From: JALYNX01 sp044867525
GTDB taxonomy: Bacteria; Actinomycetota; Acidimicrobiia; Spongiisociales; ZC4RG35
DNA length: 64,000 nucleotides
Direction: 5' to 3'
Assembly: GCA_044867525.1 (NCBI GenBank)
Contig: JBIOVB010000118.1
Location: forward strand, 1 to 64,000
Positions 23,935-32,974 of the stretch are shown piece after piece (positions within the stretch are counted from its first letter, which is position 1; each line of letters begins with the position of its first letter). The notes beneath the pieces are model-generated. The model was not told where the DNA came from and ran no database searches. It saw only the letters and a program-made list of their open reading frames with translations. Both the position numbers and the translations under genes were made by a program.

Positions 23935-25647
23935 ATGCGCTGGAGCCAAGCCTTCATCCCGACACTCCGTGACGCCCCGACCGATGCCGAGGCGGTAAGC
24001 CACAAGCTCCTGGTGCGGGGCGGTTTCATCCGCCAGTTGGCAGCCGGTTCCTACACCATCCTCCCGCTAGGAATGAGGGTGCGCTCGAAGGTGGCGGGCA
24101 TCATCCGCGAGGAGATGAACCTGATCGGAGGCCAGGAGATCCTCCCGCCCACATTGCATCCCGCCGAGATCTGGAAGAAATCGGGCCGCTACGAGTCGAT
24201 GGGAGCCAACCTCTTCAAGCTGGTGGATCGAAAGGACGCCGAATTGGTCCTCGGGATGACCGAGGAGGAGATCTTCGCCATCACCGCTCTCGAGCTCGCC
24301 AGCTACCGGGATCTCCCCCAGATCTGGTACCAGATGCACACCAAGTTTCGTGACGAGCCCCGCCCCAAGTCGGGACTGCTCCGAGTACGCGAATTCACGA
24401 TGAAGGACTCCTACACGCTGGACATCGACCGGGCCGGCCTGGACGCAGGTTTCGAAAAGCATCGCACCGCCTACTTCAGGATCTTCAGACGATGGGGCCT
24501 GAGCCCGGTCGACGTCGAGGCATCTTCAGGGACCATGGGGGGCACCGAGTCGGTCGAGTTCATGGTGCGCAGCGACGCCGGTGAGGATTGGATCGTCACC
24601 TGCACCAACTGTGACTACCGGGCCAACGTGGAACGGGCGCTGTCCGCGGTCCCGCAAGTCGATGACGGCGATGCCGGAGCCCTGGAGCGGTTTTCCACGC
24701 CGGGGTTGCGAACAATCAGGACCCTGGCCGAGGCGCACCCCGAGATCGCCCCACCGGACCGGCAGATCAAGACGCTTGTCTACGTCCTCGATGGTGAGCC
24801 GGCACTGGTCCTGCTCCGCGGTGACCATGATCTCCAGGAGCAGAAGCTGCTCGATGCGACGGCTGCCGTCGAAGCCAGGGCCGCCACCGCTGAGGAGATA
24901 CGCCCACTGCTGGGGGCCGATCCGGGGAGCCTGGGTGCGGTCGGGGTGGACGGGATGCGGGTGATCGGGGACGTGTCGCTTCGGGGCCGGGCCAACCTGG
25001 TCACAGGTGCCAACGAGGACGACTGGCATCACTCAGGGGTGAGCATCGACCGCGATATGGAAGTCGGGGAGTGGGCCGACCTACGGGCCGTGAAGGCCGG
25101 CGAGCCTTGCTCGGTCTGTGGGAGCGGCCTCGAGCTGTGGAAGGGGATCGAGGTCGGTCACATCTTCAAGCTGGGCACCAAATTCTCCGAGGCCTTCGGC
25201 GCATTTGTCCAGGACGAGGGCGGTACCAGCCACCCGATCATCATGGGCTCCTACGGGATCGGCGTGGAACGCGGAGTGGCGGCCGTGGTCGAGTCCTCGA
25301 ACGACGAGAAGGGGATCATCTGGCCGGTGTCTGTCGCTCCCTACGAGGTGGTGATCACCGTGGTTCGACCCGACGAGACCCTCGATGCCGCCGAGAAGCT
25401 ATACGGGGAGCTGGCCGCGGCAGGGATCGAGGTTCTTCTCGACGATCGCGAGGAGCGGCCCGGGGTGAAGTTCGCCGATGCCGAGTTGATCGGGATCCCA
25501 TACCGGGTCACGGTGGGCCCGCGAGGGGTGGCGGAAGGCAAGGTCGAGTTGACCGCCCGGAGAGGTTTGACCACCGAAGAGGTGGCTCTGGATGCGGTGG
25601 TCGGTGAGCTGGCGGGCCTCATCGAATCTCAGCGATTCGGGATCTGA
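23935..25647 (+). CDS. proS: Prolyl-tRNA synthetase (bacterial type)
   Basis: Class II synthetase of 570 residues charging tRNA-Pro. N-terminal catalytic motifs: LPLGMRVRSKVAGIIREEMN (motif 1 region), TKFRDEPRPKSGLLRVREFTMKDSY (motif 2), and GSYGIGVERGVAAVVE (motif 3). An INS editing domain occupies about residues 225-385 (IKTLVYVLDGEPALVLLRGDHDLQ), marking the bacterial form. A C-terminal anticodon-binding domain follows (YEVVITVV to the end). It begins 6 bases after ispG. Confidence 0.95.
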   Translation: MRWSQAFIPTLRDAPTDAEAVSHKLLVRGGFIRQLAAGSYTILPLGMRVRSKVAGIIREEMNLIGGQEILPPTLHPAEIWKKSGRYESMGANLFKLVDRKDAELVLGMTEEEIFAITALELASYRDLPQIWYQMHTKFRDEPRPKSGLLRVREFTMKDSYTLDIDRAGLDAGFEKHRTAYFRIFRRWGLSPVDVEASSGTMGGTESVEFMVRSDAGEDWIVTCTNCDYRANVERALSAVPQVDDGDAGALERFSTPGLRTIRTLAEAHPEIAPPDRQIKTLVYVLDGEPALVLLRGDHDLQEQKLLDATAAVEARAATAEEIRPLLGADPGSLGAVGVDGMRVIGDVSLRGRANLVTGANEDDWHHSGVSIDRDMEVGEWADLRAVKAGEPCSVCGSGLELWKGIEVGHIFKLGTKFSEAFGAFVQDEGGTSHPIIMGSYGIGVERGVAAVVESSNDEKGIIWPVSVAPYEVVITVVRPDETLDAAEKLYGELAAAGIEVLLDDREERPGVKFADAELIGIPYRVTVGPRGVAEGKVELTARRGLTTEEVALDAVVGELAGLIESQRFGI

Positions 25648-25793
25648 AGAGTCCGGAGTCGACACCCTCCCCATCCGCGGCGACCGACCGAGGGGCGGTG
25701 ACAGATTTTCCGTGTTCTCCATGAGGAATCCGAACATTTCTGCGGTGCTCGTGTCCCTCCGATGCCCCAAGAACTCAGCCGGGCGCGCTTGTC

Positions 25794-25799
25794 TATAAT
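25794..25799 (+). promoter_or_regulatory. -10 element (TATAAT) for the rimP-nusA-infB operon
   Basis: An exact TATAAT in an otherwise GC-rich 230-base gap. The -35 at the right distance is poor (GAACTC, 25771-25776). Predicted start about 25806, giving a ~75-base leader with a hairpin. The rest of 25648-25793 shows nothing I can interpret. Confidence 0.6.
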
Positions 25800-25826
25800 C
25801 CAGCCGGAGACAACAGGACGCTTTTC

Positions 25827-25858
25827 AGTCAGGTGGGCGCCTTTGGGCCCACCTGACT
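25827..25858 (+). promoter_or_regulatory. Leader hairpin upstream of rimP
   Basis: AGTCAGGTGGGC (25827-25838) and GCCCACCTGACT (25847-25858) form a perfect 12-bp stem with an 8-base loop. It sits between the promoter and rimP. Such hairpins occur before rimP/nusA operons in many bacteria and can act as NusA-sensitive attenuators; no T-run follows, so the mode here is open. Confidence 0.6.
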
Positions 25859-25880
25859 TGTTGTGGAGTGACGGAGATTG

Positions 25881-26348
25881 ATGGACGTGACCGAGATTTG
25901 GGAAGCAGTGGGGAACTACCTCAGTGCGGAGCACCTCGAGCTCGACGATGTCGAGCTGTCCGGTCGCGGCCAGGGGACGATTCTGCGGATCGTGGTCGAC
26001 GGCGAGGGTGTGGACGTCGAAAGGCTCGCCGAGGTGTCGCGAGGCCTGTCACGGCTCCTCGACAAAGAAGTCGGGCTCGACGACCCGTACCAGCTGGAGG
26101 TCACCTCGCCCGGGCTGGAGAGGAAGCTTCGCCGCCCGAGCCATTACGCCAAGGCGGTGGGTCGCGAGGTCATGGCCAAGGTGGATTCCGGTTCGGGGAA
26201 GAAGACGGTCCGCGGCGTCATCGCAGAGGCCGGCGAGCACAACTTCATCGTCGAGGCGGACGGTGAGCGCGAGGTTGTCGAATACGAAGACGTGCTCACC
26301 GCCAACACTGTGTTCCGGTGGGAGAAAGCCCCCAAGCCGGGGCACTGA
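25881..26348 (+). CDS. rimP: Ribosome maturation factor RimP
   Basis: RimP (155 residues) is needed for 30S maturation. N-terminal alpha/beta domain (LDDVELSGRGQGTILRIVVDGEGVDVERLAEVSRGLSRLLD) and the signature YQLEVTSPGLERKLRRPSHY are followed by an SH3-like C-terminal domain. ATG 25881 has GGAG at 25873-25876; an adjacent in-frame TTG at 25878 is less likely. It starts the operon that continues to proA. Confidence 0.92.
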   Translation: MDVTEIWEAVGNYLSAEHLELDDVELSGRGQGTILRIVVDGEGVDVERLAEVSRGLSRLLDKEVGLDDPYQLEVTSPGLERKLRRPSHYAKAVGREVMAKVDSGSGKKTVRGVIAEAGEHNFIVEADGEREVVEYEDVLTANTVFRWEKAPKPGH

Positions 26349-26357
26349 AGGAGAACG

Positions 26358-27545
26358 ATGCAGCTCGACACGATGATGGAGGCGATCGAGGTCCTCGCCC
26401 GGGAGAGGGGCGTTGCTATCGACACCATCCTCGACGCCTTCGCCAACGCTCTGGTAGCGGCTTACAAGCGGAGCCCGGGCGCGGCCGAAGAGGCGCGGGT
26501 GACCATCGACCCCGAGTCCGGGGAGGTCACGGTGTACGCACAGGAACTGGACGAGGACGGCAACGTGACCTCGGAGTGGGAAGACACTCCTGAAGGTGAG
26601 GCGTTCGGCCGCATCGCGGCCCAGTCCTTCAAGCAGGTGATGCAGCACAAGCTCCGTGAGGCCAAGCGCGAGCACGTTTACGAGATGTACGAAGGGCGAG
26701 AGGGCGATCTGGTGACCGGGCTCGTTCAGCAGGTCGACTACCGCTCCGTGATCCTCGACCTTGGTGATGCCGAGGCGATACTCCCCGGCTCGGAACGGAT
26801 CCCGTTCGAGCGCCTGGAGCGTGGGAATCGGGTAAAAGCCCTGATCCTCGAGGTTCGCAACGAGGCGAAAGGCGCTCAGATCGTGGTGTCGAGAAGTCAT
26901 CCCGACCTGGTTCGGCGATTGCTCGAGTTGGAAGTGCCCGAGCTGACCGATGGGACCGTGGAGATCGTGAACATCGCACGGGAGCCGGGGCACCGCACCA
27001 AGATCGCGGTGATCTCCCACGACCCCAACGTCGACCCCAAGGGTGCATGTGTGGGCGCCAGGGGGTCGCGCGTGCGCCAGGTGGTCAACGAGCTCCGTGG
27101 CGAGAAGGTCGACGTGGTCCAGTGGCGTGACGACCTCGGCCAGTTCATCGCCGAGGCGTTGGGCCCGGCCAAGGTCAAGGAAGTCCACATCAACGAAGAA
27201 GAGAAAACGGCCGACGTGATCGTTTCCGAGCATCAGCTATCACTGGCGATCGGCAAGGAGGGCCAAAACGCGCGGCTGGCAGCGAGGCTCTCCGGGTACA
27301 AGGTGGACATCCACTCCGATACCGAGGGCGAGGAGCCGGTCGCCGAGGAGGCTTCTCGAGAGCCAGTGGTTGAGGAGGCAGCTCCTGAGGGTGTTGCGGA
27401 TGAGGCTGCCGGCGGGGAGGCCCTCGAAGAGACTCTGGAGACCGAGCCCGTTCCCGAAGAGGCCCCAGAGGAAGTTGTGGCATCCGAGGACGACGAGGAC
27501 ACCGTCGTCGGGACCGATGACGAGAGCGATGACGAAAGCGAATGA
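26358..27545 (+). CDS. nusA: Transcription termination/antitermination factor NusA
   Basis: NusA binds RNA polymerase and modulates pausing, termination and antitermination. N-terminal polymerase-binding domain (about residues 1-130), S1 domain (GDLVTGLVQQVDYRSVILDLG), KH1 and KH2 (IVVSRSHPDLVRRLLELEVPE, CVGARGSRVRQVVNELRGEK, LAIGKEGQNARLAARLSGYK). The last ~75 residues are a Glu/Val-rich acidic tail instead of the two C-terminal repeats of enterobacteria. No ylxR gene lies between nusA and infB, where many bacteria have one. Confidence 0.95.
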   Translation: MQLDTMMEAIEVLARERGVAIDTILDAFANALVAAYKRSPGAAEEARVTIDPESGEVTVYAQELDEDGNVTSEWEDTPEGEAFGRIAAQSFKQVMQHKLREAKREHVYEMYEGREGDLVTGLVQQVDYRSVILDLGDAEAILPGSERIPFERLERGNRVKALILEVRNEAKGAQIVVSRSHPDLVRRLLELEVPELTDGTVEIVNIAREPGHRTKIAVISHDPNVDPKGACVGARGSRVRQVVNELRGEKVDVVQWRDDLGQFIAEALGPAKVKEVHINEEEKTADVIVSEHQLSLAIGKEGQNARLAARLSGYKVDIHSDTEGEEPVAEEASREPVVEEAAPEGVADEAAGGEALEETLETEPVPEEAPEEVVASEDDEDTVVGTDDESDDESE

Positions 27546-27558
27546 AGAGGGCTGAGAC

Positions 27559-29559
27559 GTGAGGGTTTATGAACTCGCCCGCGACCTGGGCATTGACTCG
27601 AAGCTGGTGCTCGACCATGCCCACGAGTTGGGCCTGGACGTGAAGACGGCGTCCTCCGGCCTCGACGAGGAGTCGGCCGAGCTGCTGCGCCTCGCTCTTG
27701 CCGGCGACGAGGCGCCTGCCGAGGAGGAAGTAGTCGAGGAGCCCAGCACCGAGCCGGGAGTGTCCTCCGCCGAGGAGGAGCCTGAAGACGATGCTCCTAC
27801 CGAGGTGGGGCTGGCCTCGCTCAAGGAGGGGGCGACGGTATCCCAGTTCGCCCAAGCCATCGGAGTGCCAACCAGCGAGATCGTGAAGATGCTCCTGCTT
27901 CGGGGGTTGCCGATCGGTGCCGGCCAGCAGATGCCGCCGGAGCTCATGGACGAGATCGCCGAGTCCTACGGGTTTGTGATCGATGTCGAGGAGGCCCCAC
28001 CACCTCCGGCGGTGGGAGAACGGCCGGAGCATGTCGATGCCGATGCCGACCTGGCCCCGCGACCGGCGGTGGTCACCGTCATGGGTCATGTCGACCACGG
28101 CAAGACCACGCTGCTCGATCAGATCCGCAAGACGAGGGTGGTCGAGGGAGAGCAAGGCGGGATCACCCAGCACATCGGTGCTTACCAGGTCGAGGTCAAC
28201 GGGCGCCCGGTGACCTTCATCGACACTCCGGGCCATGAGGCGTTCACTGCCCTCCGCGCCCGTGGCGCCAACATCACCGACATAGTCGTGCTCGTGGTGG
28301 CGGCAAACGACGGTGTGATGCCGCAGACGGTGGAGGCCATCTCCCATGCCCGCGCCGCAGGGGTGAAGACGATCGTGGCCGTGAACAAGATCGACGTGCC
28401 CGGTGCCGACCCCATGCGGGTTCGCACCGAGCTCACCGAGCATGAGGTGATCACCGAGGAGCTCGGTGGCGATGTCCCGAGCGTCGAGGTGTCGGCACTC
28501 AGCGGGGACGGGGTCGACACCCTGCTCGAAGTCATCGACCTGATCGCTCAGCTGGAGGAATACAAGGCCAACCCGGATGCTCCGGCGTCTGGCGTGGTGG
28601 TCGAAGCCCAATTCGAGAAGGGCAAAGGTGCGGTGGCAACCGTCATCGTGCAGCGGGGGACCCTCAAGACCGGAGACTCGTTCGTGGCCGGCGCCGTCGC
28701 CGGCCGGGTGCGGGGATTGATGGACGAGAACGGGACGCCCGTCAAGCAGGCCCTGCCTTCGGACCCGGTTCAGATCATGGGTTGGGACGACGTTCCGGTT
28801 GCAGGCGACTACTTCGAAGTCGTCGAATCGGATCGCGAGGCGCGACGACTCGCCGAGGAGCGGGCGGAGTCGTTGAAGTCGGCGAGCCAGGCGGTGCCCT
28901 CGGCGCGTGACCGCCTGCAGAGCCTCCTCGACCAGCTCCGCTCCGACGAGGCCACGCTCAACCTGATCGTGAAGGCCGACGCGCAGGGCTCCCTCGAGGC
29001 GCTTCGGGAGTCGATCGTCAAGATCGAGCGTGAGGGCGGGAAGATCCAGATCGTCCACGGCGCAGTAGGCGGGATCAACGAAAACGACGTCACCCTGGCC
29101 GAGGTGACCGAATCGGTCGTCATCGGCTTCAACGTCCGGCCCGAGCCCAAGGCTCGCCGGGCGGCCGAGGAGGCCGGTATCGAGATCCGGACCTACGGGA
29201 TCATCTACGAGCTACTCGACGAGATCGAGGCCCTCCTCGTGGGCCAGCTTGCTCCCGAGGAGCACGAGCAGATCCTGGGGACTGCCGAGGTACGGGCCAT
29301 CTTCAAGGTGCCCCGTGCCGGCACCGTGGCCGGCAGTTACGTGTTGGAGGGAACCATCCAACGCGGTGCCCGAGCCCGTCTCCTTCGTGACGGGGTGATC
29401 ATCCACGACGGGACGATCTCATCGTTGAAGCGCTTCAAGGACGATGTGCGCGAGGTCGCCTCGGGCTTCGAGTGCGGGATCGGCTTCGAGAATTACAACG
29501 ACGTCAAGGAAGGCGACAATATCGAGGCCTACCTGATCCGCGAGGTCGCCCGGACCTGA
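27559..29559 (+). CDS. infB: Translation initiation factor IF-2
   Basis: GTPase that places fMet-tRNA on the 30S subunit. At 666 residues it is much shorter than the ~1000-residue actinobacterial forms with long Pro/Gly linkers. N-terminal IF2-N motifs (MRVYELARDLGIDSKLVLDHA, and a second at about residues 90-140), GTPase G1 MGHVDHGKTTLLD, G3 DTPGHEAF, G4 VNKID, then beta-barrel and C-terminal tRNA-binding domains. GTG 27559 follows GAGGG. The stop overlaps the next start (TGATG). Confidence 0.95.
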   Translation: MRVYELARDLGIDSKLVLDHAHELGLDVKTASSGLDEESAELLRLALAGDEAPAEEEVVEEPSTEPGVSSAEEEPEDDAPTEVGLASLKEGATVSQFAQAIGVPTSEIVKMLLLRGLPIGAGQQMPPELMDEIAESYGFVIDVEEAPPPPAVGERPEHVDADADLAPRPAVVTVMGHVDHGKTTLLDQIRKTRVVEGEQGGITQHIGAYQVEVNGRPVTFIDTPGHEAFTALRARGANITDIVVLVVAANDGVMPQTVEAISHARAAGVKTIVAVNKIDVPGADPMRVRTELTEHEVITEELGGDVPSVEVSALSGDGVDTLLEVIDLIAQLEEYKANPDAPASGVVVEAQFEKGKGAVATVIVQRGTLKTGDSFVAGAVAGRVRGLMDENGTPVKQALPSDPVQIMGWDDVPVAGDYFEVVESDREARRLAEERAESLKSASQAVPSARDRLQSLLDQLRSDEATLNLIVKADAQGSLEALRESIVKIEREGGKIQIVHGAVGGINENDVTLAEVTESVVIGFNVRPEPKARRAAEEAGIEIRTYGIIYELLDEIEALLVGQLAPEEHEQILGTAEVRAIFKVPRAGTVAGSYVLEGTIQRGARARLLRDGVIIHDGTISSLKRFKDDVREVASGFECGIGFENYNDVKEGDNIEAYLIREVART

Positions 29560-29852
29560 TGCGGGCGGCCGCCCTGCGGGTCGAGCTCCACTTACCCGGC
29601 CCGCAGTCGCTCAAGGCGAAGCGCGGCATCCTTCGCCCCACGATCGAAGGCATGAGGCGCTTGGGCTCCTACAGCGTGGCCGAGGTCGACCATCACGACC
29701 TTTGGCAGCGGGCGGCAATCGGGGTGGCCGTCGTGGCCCCGGACGGCAAGAGTCTCGCGATGCAGATCTCCAAGGTTCGTCGCTACCTTGACAGTCGACC
29801 GGATGTCGAAGTGATCGACATCCGCATCGCCGAGTTGGAGGAGCCGATGTGA
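29559..29852 (+). CDS. ylxP: DUF503 family protein YlxP
   Basis: A 97-residue protein of the YlxP/DUF503 family, usually found between infB and rbfA. Conserved features: VELHLPGPQSLKAKRGILRPTIEGMRR, the EVDHHDLWQRAAIGVAVVA block and the C-terminal ISKVRRYLDSRPDVEVID. A role with ribosome assembly has been proposed for relatives; it is not established. ATG 29559 shares a base with the infB stop, and the gene overlaps rbfA by 4 bases. Confidence 0.88.
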   Translation: MRAAALRVELHLPGPQSLKAKRGILRPTIEGMRRLGSYSVAEVDHHDLWQRAAIGVAVVAPDGKSLAMQISKVRRYLDSRPDVEVIDIRIAELEEPM

Positions 29853-30205
29853 GCGATCGCCCGCGAATGCTCAAGGTCAATTCGACGCTCCGCGAGGTCC
29901 TTGCCGAGGAATTGGAGAAGATGAACGACGACCGCCTGCAGATGGTGTCGGTGACCGGGGTCGACACCGCCCCCAACCTGAGGCATGCCGTCGTCTACGT
30001 CGACGTCCTCGGCGTCGAGCATGAAGAAAACGCCCTCGCCGCTCTGGGCCGTGCCACGCATCGGCTCCAGTCGGCCATCGGACGCCAGGTCCGCCTCAAG
30101 TACACACCAACGCTCGAGTTCGTCATCGATCCAGGGGTTCAGGGCGGGCAGCGGATCGAGAGCATCCTGCGATCGATCCAGGAGCAGGGAGATACCGAGG
30201 AGTGA
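29849..30205 (+). CDS. rbfA: Ribosome-binding factor A
   Basis: RbfA (118 residues) binds the 30S subunit late in maturation near the 5' end of 16S rRNA. KH-like fold with LKVNSTLREVLAEELEKMNDDRL, VTGVDTAPNLRHAVVYVDVLG and RRQVRLKYTPTLEFVIDP-like (here GRQVRLKYTPTLEFVIDPG). The GTG start overlaps ylxP and its stop overlaps nrnA. Confidence 0.93.
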   Translation: MSDRPRMLKVNSTLREVLAEELEKMNDDRLQMVSVTGVDTAPNLRHAVVYVDVLGVEHEENALAALGRATHRLQSAIGRQVRLKYTPTLEFVIDPGVQGGQRIESILRSIQEQGDTEE

Positions 30206-31173
30206 TCGACCGGGGGAGCCTCGAGTCCGCGGCGGCAATCATCGGCGCAGCCCAGCGCCTGGCCCTGGCGTGTCACATCGGGCCCGACGGGGACGCCCTC
30301 GGATCGATGATCGGGTTTGGGATCGCAGCTGCCAATGCAGGCAAGCAGGTCGTGGCGAGTTTCGGAGCGCCCTTCGTTGTGCCGGACAACCTCGGATTCC
30401 TCCCTACCTCCCTCCTGGTCGCACCCCAGGACTTCCCCGAGGCGCCAGAGGTGATGATCTCATTCGACGCAGGCTCGCTGGATCGCCTCGGTGAGCTGGC
30501 GCCGGCGGCGGGCAGGGCGGCAAAGGCGATCGTCATCGACCACCACGTGACCAACGAGGGGTTCGGGGACGTCGCAATCGTCGACCCCGAGGCTGCGGCG
30601 ACGGGCGAGCTGGTGACCCAGCTTCTCGATGTGCTGGGGTGGCCGCTGACGTCTGAGATCGCCACCTGCCTCCATACCGCCCTGGTCACCGACACCGGGC
30701 GGTTCCAGTACGCCAACACCCGGCCGGCGACCCTCGAACTGGGGGCGCGCCTGGTGGCCGCAGGCGCCGACCCCGCCGAGATCGGCCGTCATGTCTACGA
30801 CGAGGCTCCTTTCGGCTACTTGAAGGTGGCGGGCGCCGCCCTGAGCCGCTCCGAGCTGGACGTGGACAAAGGCGTGGTCACGGCGTATGTCACCCAGTCG
30901 GATCTAACCGAGGCGGGCATCGATTGGGGTGACATCGACAATCTGATCAACACTATCCGCCTCGCCATAGAGGCCGATGTCGCGGTGCTGGCCAAGGTGC
31001 ACGACGAGGGTCGTGTCAAACTGAGCCTGAGGTCGCGCGGTGCGACGGACGTTGGCTCGCTCGCGGCCGCGATGGGTGGCGGAGGGCACCGTCTGGCGGC
31101 CGGTGTCACGTATGCCGGCAAGGTCGATGATGCTCTGGATGAGGTCCGGAAGCGGGTAGAGGACTTCCGGTGA
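30202..31173 (+). CDS. nrnA: DHH/DHHA1 phosphoesterase NrnA type
   Basis: Bifunctional oligoribonuclease/3'-phosphoadenosine-5'-phosphate phosphatase (323 residues). Manganese-binding motifs: CHIGPDGDALGSMIGF, ISFDAGSLDRL and the DHH box VIDHHVTNEG. The C-terminal DHHA1 domain carries GGGHRLAAG (RNA binding). It degrades nanoRNAs of 2-5 nucleotides and recycles pAp. Its place between rbfA and truB is widely conserved. Overlaps both neighbours by 4 bases. Confidence 0.93.
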   Translation: MIDRGSLESAAAIIGAAQRLALACHIGPDGDALGSMIGFGIAAANAGKQVVASFGAPFVVPDNLGFLPTSLLVAPQDFPEAPEVMISFDAGSLDRLGELAPAAGRAAKAIVIDHHVTNEGFGDVAIVDPEAAATGELVTQLLDVLGWPLTSEIATCLHTALVTDTGRFQYANTRPATLELGARLVAAGADPAEIGRHVYDEAPFGYLKVAGAALSRSELDVDKGVVTAYVTQSDLTEAGIDWGDIDNLINTIRLAIEADVAVLAKVHDEGRVKLSLRSRGATDVGSLAAAMGGGGHRLAAGVTYAGKVDDALDEVRKRVEDFR

Positions 31174-32048
31174 CCGCCGGGTTTCTCGTGGTCGACAAGC
31201 CGGGCGGGATGACCTCGAATGCCGTCGTTGGCACCGTGCGCCGGGCGACCGGGATCAAGAAGGTTGGTCACGCGGGCACCCTCGACCCGCTCGCCACCGG
31301 GGCGATGGTGATCGCGGTTGGGCCGGTCACCAGATTGATCCGCTTCATCCAGGAACAGCCAAAGGAGTACCTGGCTACCGCGCAGTTCGGAGTTGCTACC
31401 GACACCCTGGATGCCGATGGCGCCGTCCTGGAGCGGGAGCCGATGGATTTCTCCGAGCAAGACTTGGAGACTGCGGCAGCCCGCTTCGTCGGGGTGATCA
31501 ATCAGATCCCGCCGATGGTCTCCGCCCTGAAGCACGAGGGTCGTCGGCTCTATGAGCTGGCGAGGCGGGGAGAGGTGGTCGATCGGGACGCACGGCCGGT
31601 CGAGATCCACGAATTGGAGATCCTGTCATTCGGCGCCGGTCCCTACCCGGAGGTCGAGTTCCGGGTGGTCTGTGGCAAGGGCACCTACGTCCGCACCCTG
31701 GCCGCCGATCTGGCAGCTGCGCTGGGCGGGCACGCCCATCTCATCGCCCTCCGGCGCACCCGCATCGGGTCACTCGACGTCGACGTCCAGGGTGTGAAGC
31801 TCCAGGACCTCGACAGCTGGCAGCAGTGGTTCCTGAGCCCATCCCGTGCCCTCGAGGACCTGCCCGCGGTGACAGTCGGGCCCGAGACCGCCGAGGGTGT
31901 GAGCCACGGGATGCGTTTCGTCGGCGGTGAGATGCTGGCCGCCCCCGAAGGGGTTGCGTTGCGGGTTCTCGATCGCGAGGGTGACTTGCTCGCCGTGTAC
32001 CGCCGCGAGGGCGATCAGTCCATCCCCGAGGTGGTCCTGGCGTCGTGA
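31170..32048 (+). CDS. truB: tRNA pseudouridine-55 synthase
   Basis: Makes pseudouridine 55 in the T-loop of tRNAs. Catalytic Asp lies in GHAGTLDPLATGAMVIAVG; further motifs are VVDKPGGMTSNAVV, GVINQIPPMVSALKHEGRRLYELAR and CGKGTYVRTLAADLAAALG. At 292 residues it includes a C-terminal PUA-like segment (about residues 235-290). GTG 31170 overlaps nrnA; the stop overlaps ribF. Confidence 0.95.
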   Translation: MTAGFLVVDKPGGMTSNAVVGTVRRATGIKKVGHAGTLDPLATGAMVIAVGPVTRLIRFIQEQPKEYLATAQFGVATDTLDADGAVLEREPMDFSEQDLETAAARFVGVINQIPPMVSALKHEGRRLYELARRGEVVDRDARPVEIHELEILSFGAGPYPEVEFRVVCGKGTYVRTLAADLAAALGGHAHLIALRRTRIGSLDVDVQGVKLQDLDSWQQWFLSPSRALEDLPAVTVGPETAEGVSHGMRFVGGEMLAAPEGVALRVLDREGDLLAVYRREGDQSIPEVVLAS

Positions 32049-32974
32049 AGGTCCTCACCCCGCCTTGGAGCCAGTGGCCGGCGCGATCCGCTCCAACCGC
32101 CGTCACGGTCGGCGTCTTCGATGGGGTGCATCGTGGTCACCGGGCGCTGCTCGACCGTCTGATCGAGACCGGGCACACCCCGACGGTGCTCACCTTCGAG
32201 CCTCACCCCGCCGAGGTGCTCGCGCCGGGCACCAATCCGCGGTTGCTCACCACACTGGAGGAGCGCCTCGCTCTTCTCGACGAAGCCGGGGTCGAACTGG
32301 TCGGCATCCTCGACCTTGCGGAGATCCGACACCTTCAACCCCGCGAGTTCGTCGCCGGCGTGCTCGAAGGCAAGTTGGCGATGGCCGAGATCGTGGTTGG
32401 CGTCGACTTCCATTTCGGGCGAGACAGGTCTGGCGACGTCGAGTTCCTTCGTGGGGAAGGTGCCGTGGACGGGTTCAAGGTAGATGTCGTGGAACTGGTG
32501 TCGGAGGAGGGGCCGATCTCGTCGTCTCGAATCCGGCGATTGGTCGAGGAGGGCGATCTCGCTTCCGCGAATTCCCTACTCGGAGCCAGGTACCGGTTGA
32601 GCAATACGGTCGTCACCGGTGATCGGAGAGGGAGGGAGATCGGCTTCCCTACCGCCAATTTGGCGCCGCCGGCGCGCAAGGTTATCCCGGGCCAAGGGGT
32701 CTATGCCGCGTTCGCCTTGCTTCGAGGCGTGCGAATGCAGGCGGCGGTGAACGTGGGGGTGAGGCCCACCTTCGGCGGGGGCGACCTGGTCGTGGAGGCA
32801 TACCTCCTGGACTTCGACGACGACTGTTACGGCGAGTGGCTCACGCTCGAATTCGTGGCGCGCCTCCGCCCCGAGATCCGCTTCGAAGAAGTCGGTGCGT
32901 TGGTGGAGCAGATGCACGGCGACGTGGAGGCGACCCGAGAGATCCTCGTTGGCGAGGCGGGGAGGCGCGATTGA
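32045..32974 (+). CDS. ribF: Bifunctional riboflavin kinase/FAD synthetase
   Basis: Converts riboflavin to FMN and FAD (309 residues). N-terminal adenylyltransferase domain: VTVGVFDGVHRGHRALLDR, TFEPHPAEVL, VVGVDFHFGRDRSGD, SSSRIRRLVEEGDLASAN. C-terminal kinase domain: RGREIGFPTANL, PGQGVYAAF, AVNVGVRPTFGGGD and LTLEFVARLRPEIRFE. It overlaps truB and proB by 4 bases each. Confidence 0.95.
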   Translation: MKVLTPPWSQWPARSAPTAVTVGVFDGVHRGHRALLDRLIETGHTPTVLTFEPHPAEVLAPGTNPRLLTTLEERLALLDEAGVELVGILDLAEIRHLQPREFVAGVLEGKLAMAEIVVGVDFHFGRDRSGDVEFLRGEGAVDGFKVDVVELVSEEGPISSSRIRRLVEEGDLASANSLLGARYRLSNTVVTGDRRGREIGFPTANLAPPARKVIPGQGVYAAFALLRGVRMQAAVNVGVRPTFGGGDLVVEAYLLDFDDDCYGEWLTLEFVARLRPEIRFEEVGALVEQMHGDVEATREILVGEAGRRD